Of a stretch of 64,000 bases of DNA, positions 47,321-58,840 are shown piece by piece. The stretch is from Pristionchus mayeri (Eukaryota; Nematoda; Chromadorea; Rhabditida; Neodiplogasteridae). Under the pieces are notes generated by a model. It saw nothing but the letters and a program-made list of their open reading frames with translations, did not search any database and was not told the origin of the DNA. The position numbers and the translations under genes were made by a program. Every line of letters begins with the position of its first letter. The stretch's first letter is position 1. Location of the stretch: the NCBI GenBank assembly GCA_036245805.1, contig BTRK01000001.1, positions 4,402,001 through 4,466,000 of the forward strand, written 5' to 3'.

Positions 47321-48357
47321 CCCTTAGCCTCAAGTATCACAAAGGATCATCAAATACTTGCTTCGATCTCTGATGCTTCAATTATATGGTCGGGAATTTG
47401 AAAAATCGAAAAATCATATTTCCTAAACGTGACTCAAAATCTCTTCAGCATTGCACTACGTATCGCCAATAATGAAAAATGAATGATTGAAATCGTTTCC
47501 AACTTGACTGTAAAATATATTTCGTACCCAAAATTTTCGGTTTTTCTGCTCTCATTTTTGAATACATTCTAATTATCATTATAATGTAGCCCATTGAATT
47601 CTGCGTCGGATGGTATTTTTTGAATTCGAACGAACGTTCCCGCCATTGTCTCCCAAAGCGAAATTTCCTTCGTATTCCTACCGAAATTGAGTTATTGCCA
47701 TAAATTGCAGATTCAGATAAATGAAAATTATGTAAAATTATGCTACAAGAACGTATACGTATAATTACGAACAAAAATCGAGGGTTTCCTTTATTTTGAA
47801 AAAGTCGATTTTCACACCCTCGATTTGTGCTCAATTTGAGCTTGCTAAACTCAGAAATTTCAGTTTCTCTGGGACGTCTACTACATGCAAGTTAAAATAG
47901 ACTTGTCATGGATCAAGATTATGCAAACTAAAGATCTCGAGAAATTTTTTTGCCCAAAATATTTTCCTCCGAAAAATGAGAAATCGATGGTGGAGCCGAA
48001 AATTGTTGAACAGATTTTCAAAAGTCTCGATTATATTTGATCAAGTTATATCCAACTAATTCCAATCCTGCCAAAAAATTCATAAAAAAACTGTACAATT
48101 TTTTTTGAAAAAATGTGAACTCACATCGTCGATTTTATCGTTATTGTATGGTGAAAAATTTCAATTATTACATCGCATATCCAACCTTAGCTGGATAAAT
48201 CGAAAGTACAGTTCCGTATGAGTTATTTTTTCCAAAAGGCTCTTCAGAGTATCACTAAATTTCGCACTTAAGTTCTTTCGAATCTTGGAGAAATTGAGAT
48301 TGATGAGAGATGGAAGCATGAGAATGAGAAAGCAAAGAAAAACAAGCAAAAAAAAAC

Positions 48358-48425
48358 TCTCACTTGACGACATCGAGACATTCTTAGAAGGTTGGAATGC
48401 AGAGGGCGCAATCGAGAATTGTGAT
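48358..48425 (-). pseudogene. Transporter exon D relic
   Basis: On - it reads LDCALCIPTF, stop, ECLDVVK and then GTGAG, comparable to AGALYIPTFQRCLDVVK. The stop marks it as dead. Confidence 0.55.
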
Positions 48426-48642
48426 ACTGCTGACAATGAAGTCTGTGTAGGGAGGGGTAGTCTAATCACCCTCATGCTTTCTCTCTTCTAAAAGACGTGA
48501 CAAATTTAAAATCCAAATCAAAAGCATCAACAGAAGTGTTGCGCCATTAAATTATTCTGACAGAAATGACAGGATAACGATGTCGGAAATAATACTTAAG
48601 AGTCCGGATCTGAGGAGAGTCACCATTTCGGCCGTTTCTCGG

Positions 48643-49030
48643 GGGGGGGGGGGGCGGACAAAAGCAAAACGACCAAAAGCACAACTCCACGCCGTTAGCT
48701 TGGCAGAAGGACTAGCAACTTGGGAGTTGTTGCATTGTTAATATTATGAACTACCCTACATTTTCATATATAAATCATATTAATAGGCGATATTGAGTTT
48801 CAACGTATTCATGGAAATCCGTATTCCATGAACCCCAGGTCGTTGATTTGGTGTGAAACTCAAGATCGCCTGACAGCAAAAAAAGCAAAAAAAACGGCAG
48901 CAAAAATATATATGCACGTGTAGGGTAGCGCATACTGGTAACAATGAAACAACTCCCAAGTTGCTAGACCAACTCCCCATCGAACGGCGTTGAGTTGTGC
49001 TTTTGGTAGTTTTGCTTTTGTCCGGCCCCC
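48643..49030. mobile_element. MULE-like foldback nested in the left arm
   Basis: The direct repeat CGTTTCTCGG occurs at 48633-48642 and 49030-49039. Between them is a palindrome with a GGCGGACAAAAGC end and TTGGGAGTTGTTGCATTGTT-type arms. The family is shared with 41273-41792 (CAATGAAACAACNCCCAAGT pattern). A run of 14 G sits at its left end. Confidence 0.8.
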
Positions 49031-50530
49031 GTTTCTCGGACATTGAGCCCGTACTTCGATTTCAGCCAGGGTCACACATGGGACCTAGAGTGCTTAGGGT
49101 CTTCATTTGAAATTTTACAGATGTATCCTCTTTATAGCACAAAGGGGCGCGCACAGTGAAAAACAGGTGCGGGCACAGTGAAAAATGGTGAAAATTCATA
49201 GTTTCTCTGCCGATCAAGCTAGACTCAAAATTTATTTTGCATTATGTCGACATGCCCCAAGGTGGTCTGGAACACTATTGAAATCGAATTCGGGTCGATT
49301 CTGAAAATTGCATTTCGAATCAGATTTTCAGATTTGTCAAGTTTGTACAAGCTCAGATTCAATTCGGCAGCCAGCCACACATTCCACGTTGCGGTCCATC
49401 TAAGTATGCTTCCAATCGAAACCAGAAATTAGAAAAACCGTTCACAGCATTTTTTAAAATGCGATTTTAATCTAGGAATATCACAACCATCAACGAGTTA
49501 TTCATGTTTTCAAGCCGAGTTCTGAGAATACCTAGTAAACTCAACTTGCAAATGACATTTCTTCACGGTAGGAGTAGAATCACGCTAAAAAACGATTGAT
49601 TTCAAAAATCGTAAAAAATCGATTTTCGAACCCTCGAAAATTTCCAAATTTGTGCATTAGTAAGACCGTAATCCTTAAGTTGTTGCATTGATAGCTAGAC
49701 ATACCTTGAACTATGCACCACAGTGAATAAGAAAATGTGGCATATCCAATATATGATCGATCTAGGTTCATGAAATTTCGCTTTAATTTGCAAAATCCGA
49801 AGAGGCGAAAATCAGTTTCTTGAGATGTTGACTAATTTATCACGAATATTTAGCAGATCGCAATGATTTTTAGAAGTATATGATAAATTAAGAAATAATT
49901 GAGAGGAAAAACCGAGGTTTGGACAGTCATAAATTTCGATATTTCGCAGCAAATAAAATGCATAAATTTGGGAACTGAAATTATAGTTCTTCCTTAACTA
50001 GGCCATTAAACTCTATGAGGAATTTGTAGAAGGCACCGACATGTATAATACAATAGTAATATTGCAAGTCCCTACTTGCTTTAATCGTTGTTACGTTTGC
50101 ACGAACACGTGAAATCCGTCATGTAGAATTACAACTAATTTAATTTTTGATGTTGTGTTTGCATAAATCGGTTAGCTTTTTGCACTGGAAATGTGTATTT
50201 AATTAATTAACAACAAATATAATGTATATATTCAAAATTTCATATGTTCAAAAATTAATGTTTTTTTTTGATTTTCAAAATTGAATTTTTATAAAGATAT
50301 CCAAACCTCAGTTTTCCCTCTCAATTATTTCTTAATTTATTATATACTTCTAAAAATCATTGCGATCTGCTAAATATTCGTGATAAATTAGTCAAAATCT
50401 TAAGAAACTGATTTCAATGCAACAACATAAGGATTACGGTCTTACTAATGTACAAATTTGGAAATTTTCGAGGGTTTGAAAATCGATTTTTTACATGTTT
50501 TGAAATCAATCGTTTTTTAGCGTGATTCTA

Positions 50531-51821
50531 CAGGGTGTCCAAAAAGTATTGTTACACGGATAAAACCATGTATCTTTCTTTAAAAGCAACATAGACAACT
50601 CAAACGGGGCACAGTATTTATCAGTGACCATATGAACATAACAATGCACGATCACTCGATCTGGCCTCCATTGGCCGCGATGACCTCTCTGAGACGACGA
50701 GGGACCGAGTCGATGACGGCCCGCAGGTAAGGGACGTCGATCTTCTCCCATGCCTTGAGAAGGGCTGCCTTGAGGGAATCGCGGTTCTTGTGGCGAGTAG
50801 AGCAGGCCTCCTTCTCCAACACTGACCAAATGCTGAAGTCCAGAGGGTTGAGATCGGGGGAGTTCGAGGGCCATTCCTCACTCGAGATGAAGTCGGGCAG
50901 ATGGGCGCGACACCATGCCTGCGTCACTTTTGCCGAGTGAGCAGGCGCTGAATCCTGTTGGAAGGTCCAGCGAGCCCCTTTGAAGTGGGAGCGGAACCAG
51001 GGGAGAAGGGCCTTCTGGAGAATTGCCCTGGTGTAGTACTCCTTGTTGATCTTGACCCCGGGATCCACGAACACGAGAGGAGTCTTGCCCGTCGAGCACA
51101 CACCAGCCCAAACCATCAGTGCCTGGGGGTGGGCAATGCGAGAGATGGTTCTACCTCTGGCGTCAGCTTGCTGAGGAGACTTGGCGATGATCCTGGTGTT
51201 CTGACTGTTGTAGACCTCCTCGACTGAGAACAGCTTCTCGTCAGAGTAAACGGTAGTCAAGTGCTCCCCACGATCGGCCCGCTGAAGGAGCAGCTTGCAT
51301 CTCTCCAGGCGCTTCTGCTTGTGGACATCAGTGAGGCCATGGCCCTTTCTCATCTTGTAGGGGTAGGACTTGAGAAGAGAATGAACGATGGCACACACGG
51401 ATCCTTTGGAGATCTTGAGATCCTTAGCCATCTTCCTGATGGATCGTTTGGCATTGCGATTCACTCTCTTCTCCACGATTCTCCTGTTCTTCTGAGTGAG
51501 AGCGGTCTTGGGTCTTCCTGATCTTGGACGGTCCTTCGCAGTGCCCAACTGCTTGAAACGGGAGATGGTGCGATAGACTGTCATTCGGGAAATACGAAGC
51601 TTCCTCCTGATGGAATCTGGGGGGTCGCCGAGGGTCCAAAGGTTGATAATAGTTTGACGATAGCGATTTGGACGAACCATGACTATGGGAAACTAATTAG
51701 TAGGTTCCCTCAACGCACCGAAGGGTGGGCTCAAACGTGTTATTACAGGTTTTGACAACTCGACCTACATGTTAAAAAAATTAGCGTTTCAAAAGTGTAA
51801 CAATACTTTTTGGACACCCTG
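50531..51821 (-). mobile_element. Complete maT-type (Tc1/mariner) transposon
   Basis: The 1291-bp element has terminal repeats CAGGGTGTCCAAAAAGTATT and its exact complement, flanked by TA at 50529-50530 and 51822-51823. It carries one long transposase frame and nothing else. The site before insertion is seen intact in the opposite palindrome arm near 49566-49580. Confidence 0.95.
50652..51680 (-). CDS. maT/Tc1-mariner transposase (DD37D)
   Basis: A 342-residue uninterrupted frame starts at ATG 51680. The N-terminal half holds helix-turn-helix DNA-binding segments joined by a GRPKT motif (residues 55-59). The catalytic part has D147 (YSDEKLF), D243 (FQQDSAPAH) and D281 (PDLNPLDFSIW), with 37 residues between the last two: the DD37D signature of the maT group. 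Length matches the family (about 340-350). The enzyme binds the terminal repeats and moves the element by cut and paste into TA sites. No frameshift, stop or missing catalytic residue is seen, and GC is clearly higher than in flanking DNA, which fits recent arrival. A nuclear protein; activity is inferred, not shown. Confidence 0.95.
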   Translation of the reverse strand: MVRPNRYRQTIINLWTLGDPPDSIRRKLRISRMTVYRTISRFKQLGTAKDRPRSGRPKTALTQKNRRIVEKRVNRNAKRSIRKMAKDLKISKGSVCAIVHSLLKSYPYKMRKGHGLTDVHKQKRLERCKLLLQRADRGEHLTTVYSDEKLFSVEEVYNSQNTRIIAKSPQQADARGRTISRIAHPQALMVWAGVCSTGKTPLVFVDPGVKINKEYYTRAILQKALLPWFRSHFKGARWTFQQDSAPAHSAKVTQAWCRAHLPDFISSEEWPSNSPDLNPLDFSIWSVLEKEACSTRHKNRDSLKAALLKAWEKIDVPYLRAVIDSVPRRLREVIAANGGQIE

Positions 51822-52558
51822 TACTCCTACCGTGAAGAAATGTCATTTGCAAGTTGAGTTTACTGGGTATTCTCAGAACTCGGCTTGAAAACATGAATAA
51901 CTCGTTGATGGTTGTGATATTCATAGATTAAAATCGCATTTTAAAAAATGCTGTGAACGGTTTTTCTTATTTCTGGTTTCGATTGGAAGCATACTTAGAT
52001 GGACCACAACGTGGAATGTGTGGATGGCTGCCGAATTGAATCTGAGCTTGTACAAACTTGACAAATCTGAAAATCTGATTCGAAATGCAATTTTCAGAAT
52101 CGACCCGAATTCGATTTCAATAGTGTTCCAGATCACCTTGGGGCATGTCAACATAATGCAAAATAAATTTTGAGTCTAGCTTGATCGGCAGAGAAACTAT
52201 GAATTTTCACAATTTTTCACTGTGCCCGCATCTGGCGCGCTACTTTGTGCTATAAAGAGGATACATCTGTAAAATTTCAAATGAAGTAAGAACTCTAGGT
52301 TCCATGTGTGACCCTGGCTGAAATCGAAATCCGGGCTCAATGTCCGGGCAGTAGTGAATTTCCTCAGATCCGGCCTCTTTATAGTAGCCCACGTAGCGTT
52401 GATTTATGTTTCCCCGATGCTTCTGACACGAACCAGTCACTCCGAAAACAATCGATTCGCACCAGACAGTGCAATAAAACATTAAAACAACACGTAACTT
52501 TAATAAACCTCACTTGTCGACGTTGTGCAGCACTACGTTCGCCCTTGTGATGTTCGAT

Positions 52559-52720
52559 GGATATCACTCGCTAACGATTTTGCATAACTATTCGAAAGCG
52601 AGGAGTAGTTCAAATGTCATCACTAATATAAAGATATACGGATATCACTCGCTAACGATTTTGCATAACTATTCGAAAGCGAGGAGTAGTTCAAATGTCA
52701 TCACTAATATAAAGATTTAA
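52559..52720. repeat. Exact 81-bp tandem duplication
   Basis: The unit beginning GGATATCACTCGCTAACG repeats once with no visible difference. It lies in the dispersed repeat also seen at 1.9-2.3 and 58.1-58.5 kb; only this copy is duplicated. Confidence 0.9.
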
Positions 52721-52879
52721 ACGGCCGAACGACTCCACATCCGAGATCAAATCAATCTGCGCACACAAAGCATTTGTGAAACACAAAGTGACTGATTCAA
52801 TAATTTTCGTTGTGAAACGCGCAAATATTGGGAGTCAATTCGTAATCATTGAAGGCATTGAATGAATAATTGCAAATCA

Positions 52880-53300
52880 CCACCCAAATGGATGTTGGGA
52901 CTGTAGTGTAATCTTTCCGATACAAATACGTACTTCTCGGATGAATCGTTGTAACCGCGCTGTCTGCAATTTTACAGAAAAGTAACAAACACCGGCACAA
53001 CGAATCCGAAATTCTAGCAACCTATCTTTTATACAAATTCGATGAGAATACTGCATTCTCAACAATAGAAAGTAAAAAAATCAAAGTTTATTCCCAATCT
53101 GAAACTCTCAAGTTTCACCAATGTGTTTCACCAATGCTTCAAGTTCTATTAAGTCACCATTCGATCAATTGTAGAAGGCTTCATTGTCAAAAAGGATGTA
53201 TAAGAGAGACTTTTTGTGTCAGTGAACATGTGCTTGGCAAAGTGCGAAAAATCGAAATCGCCCATAATGTGCCTACATGTAGTACTCGACGAGCATAGCT
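52880..53300. other. No gene seen
   Basis: It contains a fragment of the transporter-intron repeat (GTTTCACCAATGCTTCAAGT) near 53115. No exon supported. Confidence 0.4.
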
Positions 53301-53308
53301 CGGGTGCC

Positions 53309-54945
53309 CCATCCCGAGTGTTCTAGATCACTCTCTGCGAACTGGGACACATTTAAATCTTAACAGTGAAATTTCGAATTTCGCCATTTCGAAACCGATT
53401 TGAATGGTTGATATCTCAAAAAATTGATAGTATTCCATGGATTATATGCAACAAATTTTAGAATGATTGGGCATCAACTCGTGAAGAAACATCGAAAAAT
53501 TTTTTTTAAATTTTTCATTTATTCAGATGGGTGGGTAGCCACCATTTTTATTGTTTTATTATATCGAGCTTTATGCATACTATTAGTAGAAAAATTTTTA
53601 AAAAAATAAGAAATTTTTTTTTTTAAATAAAAAAGTTTTTGAGATATTGAAATATAATCATTTCGTGATCACGTCAAACTACCGTACTTGAGTGATGAGA
53701 GTCTGTGCAGAATGAAGAGACGATTACACGAATTTAGTTCATGATTTTCAGGGTACGGTATATGGATTACTGTGTGTTGCATAAATTCATTCCAGCCTGC
53801 CCGGCGTCTATTGTGCCACTATGGCTTGATTGGCACCATTTGGTGTTTCTACAATATTCAGAAGTTCAGACTACGGTAGCCGACAAATGATAACTGACAC
53901 AGTCTGGATGGTGTGCCTCATGTATCCTTAGGAAAATCCAGCATCTCCTTCCACCTCAATGCAATTCGTGTAATCGTCTCTTCGTTCTGCACATTCTCTC
54001 ATCACTCAAGTACAGTAGTTTGACGTGATCACGAAATGATTATATTTCAATATCTCAAAAACAGTATTTTTTATTTTTTTTAAAATTTTTCTACTAATAG
54101 TATGCATAAAGCTCGAGATAATAAAACACTAAAAATCGTGGCTACCAACCCATCTGAAAAAAATAAAAATAAAATAAAAATTTTTTTCGATGTTTTTGAG
54201 ATATTGAAATAAAATCATTTCGTGATCACGTCAAACTACCGTACTCGAGTGATGAGAGAGTGTGCAGAATGAAGAGGCGATTACACGAATTGTGTTGAGG
54301 TGAAGGGTGATGCTGGATTTTCCTAAGGTTACATGATTCACACCATCCAGTGCGTCAGCTATAATTTGTCGGCTACCGTAGTCTGAACTACTGTAACACC
54401 GATAGTGTTGACACACCAAATGGTGCAAATCAATCCGCAGTGGAACAATAGAGGCCGGAAAGGGTGGAATGAATTTATGCAACATACAGTAATCCTTATA
54501 CCGTACCCTGACAATCCTGAACTAAATTCGTGTAATGGCCTCTTCATTCTGTATACTCTCTTATCACTCGAGTACGGTAGTTTGACGTGATCACGAAATG
54601 ATTTTATTTCAATATCTCAAAAACTGTATTTTTCATTTTTTTTTAAAAATTTTCTACTAATAGTATGCATAAAGCTCGAGATAATAAAACAATAAAAAAG
54701 GTGGCTACCCACCCATCTGAATAAATAAAAAAAATTAAAAAAAATTTTTTTTTTCGATGTTTCTTCACGAGTTGATGCCCAATCATTCTAGAATTTGTTG
54801 CATATAATCCATAGAATATTATCAATTTTTTGAGACATCAACCATTCAAATCGGTTTCGAAATGTCGAAATTCGAAATTTCACGGTTAAGATTTAAATGT
54901 GTCCCATTTCGCAGAGAGTGATCTAGAACACTCGGGATGGGGATT
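53309..54945. mobile_element. Foldback element with two inner palindromic units
   Basis: The outer arms pair (CATCCCGAGTGTTCTAGATC at 53309 against its complement near 54940). Inside are two units, about 53632-54062 and 54190-54625. Each begins with a TTTTTGAGATATTGAAATA motif and ends with its complement, and both contain CGTGATCACGTCAAACTACC. The arrangement suggests one unit duplicated in inverted orientation with the palindrome. Confidence 0.8.
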
Positions 54946-55129
54946 CCACCTGAAATGCAGCATTACTGTGAGCACACTTCTGTATGTGGTTTTGAATTTG
55001 ATTAATGCGATTAATTCCCAACAACGCTACCGTACTCATCCTTGCACTCTTTATTTCTTTAAAGAATCCTTACACGCGCGTGCGTTGTCCCAACGCATCG
55101 TATGCGGATCCTCAAGCACGAGCGACAGG

Positions 55130-55260
55130 AGAAAACCATCCAGAGATGCATTCGATTGAGACGGCGATGCAGAGAGCGGGAAGAGAGCTGAATTGAAGAT
55201 CAGGGTTTGAATGTATTCGGAGATGGAGGAGCAATGTGATTTTGAGCTGTGGAGGTGCTA
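55130..55260 (-). pseudogene. Transporter last-exon relic
   Basis: On - the acceptor TTGTTCTAG is followed by a frameshifted copy of the 18.5-kb terminal exon (AGCTCTCTTCCCGCTCTCTG against AGCGCCCTTCCCGCTCTCTG). The membrane span can no longer be read in one frame. Confidence 0.6.
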
Positions 55261-55924
55261 GAACAAATGATATTCTACCGGACATCTTCGCAATATGGGT
55301 GGCTCAGTCATCTCTTACATTTATTATTCCATCCGTGCGGAACATTCATGACTTAAATTTAACAAAGTGTGAGATATTCCAATATCAAGCAAACGAGCGC
55401 TACTCGAGTCCTCAAGGACTGCTGAATCCTACTTTAACAGTCGGAATAAAGATAAATTCAAAATGCAGCAACTTCTTATCCATAGTTGCGGAATCTTCAG
55501 AAAAAAGAAGAGAGAAGTGATGAAAAAATGCCAAGTGCTCCGTTCGTTTCACATACTCTCTCGCTCTGCTTAAAGCGAAAGAGCACAGGAAATGAGGAAA
55601 GCGCTTGTCGATTCGGCTGTCTAGTCAAGACCTAGCTGAGTCTAGACGCCCAACAAATATCCCGTTAGCGTATGCCAGGACTCGCTGTTTCCGTGCAATC
55701 CGAATACTTTTTTCGGAATGCCGCAAGGAGCGCCTTCCCAGCGCTTTCCTTAATTTGCTTCTAGGTATGTATGGCAAATGAAAATTTCCATGACGGAAAT
55801 CATAAATAATTTTAAAAGTAATGATAGATTCTTGTTTCACCGATGCTTCTAATTCTAACTCGTCACTTCGAGAACAATTCCGACGACTCCCTGTGCGAAA
55901 ATTATTTTCCTACATTACGAAATC

Positions 55925-56175
55925 GTGCCAATGATGAACAGGAAGAAATTTGTGAAGAATGCACCGAAGAACATCAGGGTGTCCGTTCAATGAAATCTGC
56001 GAGGTTTATTATATGCGAGAGTATATTTGAGTAGAATCAGGGAGTTTTCCGACTTACTAGTCATAAAAAATTCCCTTTGCCAGGCATTTATTCATTTAGT
56101 AAACGTGAGCTCATTCGAATCAAATCTTTGAGCGAAGAATCCCCAGAAGGGAGTAGACTCCTCCCATTCGTACTC
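55925..56175 (-). pseudogene. Transporter exon B and C relics
   Basis: On - 56175-56140 reads STPFWGFF (compare SAPFWGFL). Then 56008-55925 reads TLMFFGAFFTNFFLFIIG with a TGA just before it. The order B then C is as in the main copy. Confidence 0.6.
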
Positions 56176-56460
56176 TGCATGGAATCTTCGCGCATAGCAA
56201 AATAGCAAAATGTAGTCATGTTATCGGAAATTTGCAAGCACCGCCTCCCTCAATCCACCATTCTAAAAAGTTGTCTTTACCCATATTAGCTCAGAGAACT
56301 GTAAATTCTCAACTATGGAAAGCAGAAACCAATTTGAAAGTGATGCTCGATTCATGTTTCAAGGATGTTTCAATATCTATCCAGTCACCCAGGGAACAAT
56401 CTCTTGAAGATTTTCAGTCAAAAATGAAAAATATAAAAAAGATAATTAGCCCAATCTTGT

Positions 56461-56515
56461 CGCTTGACTATAACGAGAGTTCTATGGAAGATGGAGATTT
56501 AAAAGGCAAATCCGG
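56461..56515 (-). pseudogene. Transporter exon D relic
   Basis: On - it reads GFAFKISIFHRTLVIVK and then a donor-like site. It is comparable to GALYIPTFQRCLDVVK and lies upstream, in transcription order, of the B and C relics below it. Confidence 0.4.
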
Positions 56516-56534
56516 TCACTCAGGGATGGATTTC

Positions 56535-57455
56535 AATTATTTATCACGTCAGGCAATAGTGCTCAGGTGAGAATGGGTCTGTACTCTTCATAAGCTGTAC
56601 TCCACCATAGGGGTGCAATCGTTCTCTTGAGATCATCGCGCCATCGGACCTTGGGGTGGCCTTGAGGGCGCGCACGATTGTAGGGCGTCCACACGGTAGT
56701 CGCACGCGTCCAGTGGTTGACTTGCATCTCCCGTAACTTAAGCGCCCATTTTGCTTTGCATCTGAGGGCCTCCTTATCCCAGTCGCGTACTCCAGTGATC
56801 TCCCGCAGTCTCTCGTTTCTCATTCGGTCCTTGAGTGTCACTCCAGCCATTCTGCGCTCCATCTTCCTTAGTGTGACATTGAGACGTTCCTTGTCGTTTG
56901 CTCGAAGTGCCCACGTCTCACTCCCGTAGAGTACGGTAGATTTGACGCAGGAGTCAAAGAGGCGTCTCTTTGTCTTCATGGGTAGAATGCGACTGGCGAG
57001 TAGGTGAGAAAGCTTGCTCCATGCAGCCCAACCCAATCGAATTCGGTGTTCCAGTTCGGCAGAGGGATCAAGGGGGAGAGAGATCTTCCCGCCAAGATAG
57101 GTGGCTGAATCAGCGAAGCAGAACACTTGATTATTGATTACGATGGGTGATCGAGTGGTGGTGCATGAGGTGAGGAGGACTGTCTTCGAAGCGTTGACTT
57201 CGAGTCCGACTCGTGAACAGGCCTCTACCAACTTCCTTAGCATCTTCTCCATTTCCGGACGGTTCTTGGCAATGAGTGCGACATCATCGGCATACTCCAG
57301 ATGACAAAGATATCTTCCGTCAATCCGGAGTCCGCAGTCCTCCCAGTCGATGTCGTCCATTGCGAGGCGGAGTACAGCGTTGAAGAGGCGTGGGGACAAA
57401 GTGTCTCGGAGGGATGGTCCAACAGGGAGGGATGGTCCAACTCTTCAACTCGCAA
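56535..57455 (-). pseudogene. 5'-truncated RTE-like reverse transcriptase fragment
   Basis: The 278-codon frame (57399-56563) begins inside the enzyme just after motif B (SPRLFNAVLRLAMDDIDW) and contains EYADDVALIAKN (motif C), the thumb, and the C-terminal region ending TAYEEYRP. Its upstream half is lost, which is the usual result of incomplete reverse transcription. The 3' end is identical in type to the 35921-36291 fragment. Confidence 0.9.
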
Positions 57456-57459
57456 GTTA

Positions 57460-58840
57460 GTCGCAAATGAATGGTAAACTTAAAAGTAGAATTAAAAACA
57501 TAATAACAAGAGATTCTCAAAATAATTTTACATGGGCAAAATGGTATAACCATAATATGGTCATACGATAGTATCATACGAAAATCTTTTGGTTTTGGAA
57601 TTCAGTCAAAGTGAAGTATCGCTAGTTTTGTTTCATCTTGTCATGTAATCGTCGAATGGATGAGCAATTATTTAAATAAAATAATAAATATAAAAATCTC
57701 TTGAATAGAGATAAAACTCATCTGACTGCGGTGGTCGTTCATTCGCATTCCATTCGTCGCACACCACCGAACGACAACTGTCGGACCGATGAAACCGCTG
57801 CAATGATGGGACAGTGATCGGGATCGAATGATTATTTGCCAAATTGGACCCATTCGGGAATCATCAATTGAGTAGCTGTGTCAGCCGTCATCCTCTGCTA
57901 TATCACAATTATGCAATCTGCACCGGGTGCAAGTGCTTTTCCCTATTTGCATCCGGGCTTATATTTTGATTCACAACAAGTTAAATATTCGCCTAGTGTG
58001 GAGTTCAAACTGACAAGTATTGCATATCTATGCGTATCTACAGCTTATTTATCAATAAGGTAAGCTTTAAAAAATATGTCATGCCTTCCAGATCTCTCAA
58101 AGAGAAAGTGGAGTGTACACGAGAGAAGAAAATGAATCTCTTTCACCTGGATTAGGTAGGTTGAGCGAGCGAACCAAGAGAGACATGCATGTAACACGGA
58201 GAAGACAACCGCTTGTGAGGGAGGGGGGTGATATTATTCAGATCTACTCTCTCGAATGCTATTCACGATCACTCGCCGTTCAATTCAATTTCGTTCGCGA
58301 GTGGGGATCAATATCTAGCGATTTCGCGCAACCGATCGCGAGCGAGGAAATCTCAAAAAATCATCACTAATATTAATATTATTTTTGCATTTATAGATGT
58401 GAAAGGTCTCCCCATCCGAGATTGGATCACTATGTGCATACAATGTATTTGTGAAACAGAACAAGGCAGATTAACGTATCGCTGTGAAAAGCGCAATTAC
58501 TCGGATTCAATTTCGTAATCATAGAATAAATTATAAAATATATTATTTCTCTACCGAATACATCTTATGACTGGACTGAAAACCTCCCGACTCGTTCATA
58601 TTTACACGTCGTCTATTCCCAAGCTCGATCCCAACTTTGGTGCGCAGACACGCTACTTACTCTGGAAGGAACCGCCATGTACGCTACTTACTTTGGAAGG
58701 AACCGCCGTGTAATCTACAAATGCTGATATTTTAGTGGTTGCAGCAAACAACAACTGACCCGAAAGCGAATGCACAAGGGTTTAGCTTGTGTTCAAAAAG
58801 TGTTCCGCCACTCTACAAAATATTAGATCATAATAATCAT
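57460..58840. other. Non-coding, dispersed repeats
   Basis: The 57690-57840 part resembles 25320-25480 (TGATCGGGATC motif), and 58080-58540 is a copy of the 1850-2300 repeat. GCTACTTACTYTGGAAGGAA occurs twice near 58650-58700. No exon is supported. Confidence 0.45.

Larger units (their letters stand above)
46480..48598. other. Mostly non-coding, with transporter exon relics on -
   Basis: The segment contains a decayed exon C (47110-47190), exon B (47270-47320) and exon D (48358-48425), plus the intron repeat at 46980-47050. Nothing else recognisable was found. Confidence 0.5.
48599..52379. mobile_element. Large foldback element holding two later insertions
   Basis: Outer ends pair (GAGTCCGGATCTGAGGA against TCCTCAGATCCGGC). 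Inner arms 49040-49990 and 50270-52330 pair, with a centre near 50.13 kb. The left arm is split by the MULE-like element at 48643 and the right arm by the maT element at 50531. Without these the palindrome is about 2.1 kb. Confidence 0.85.
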
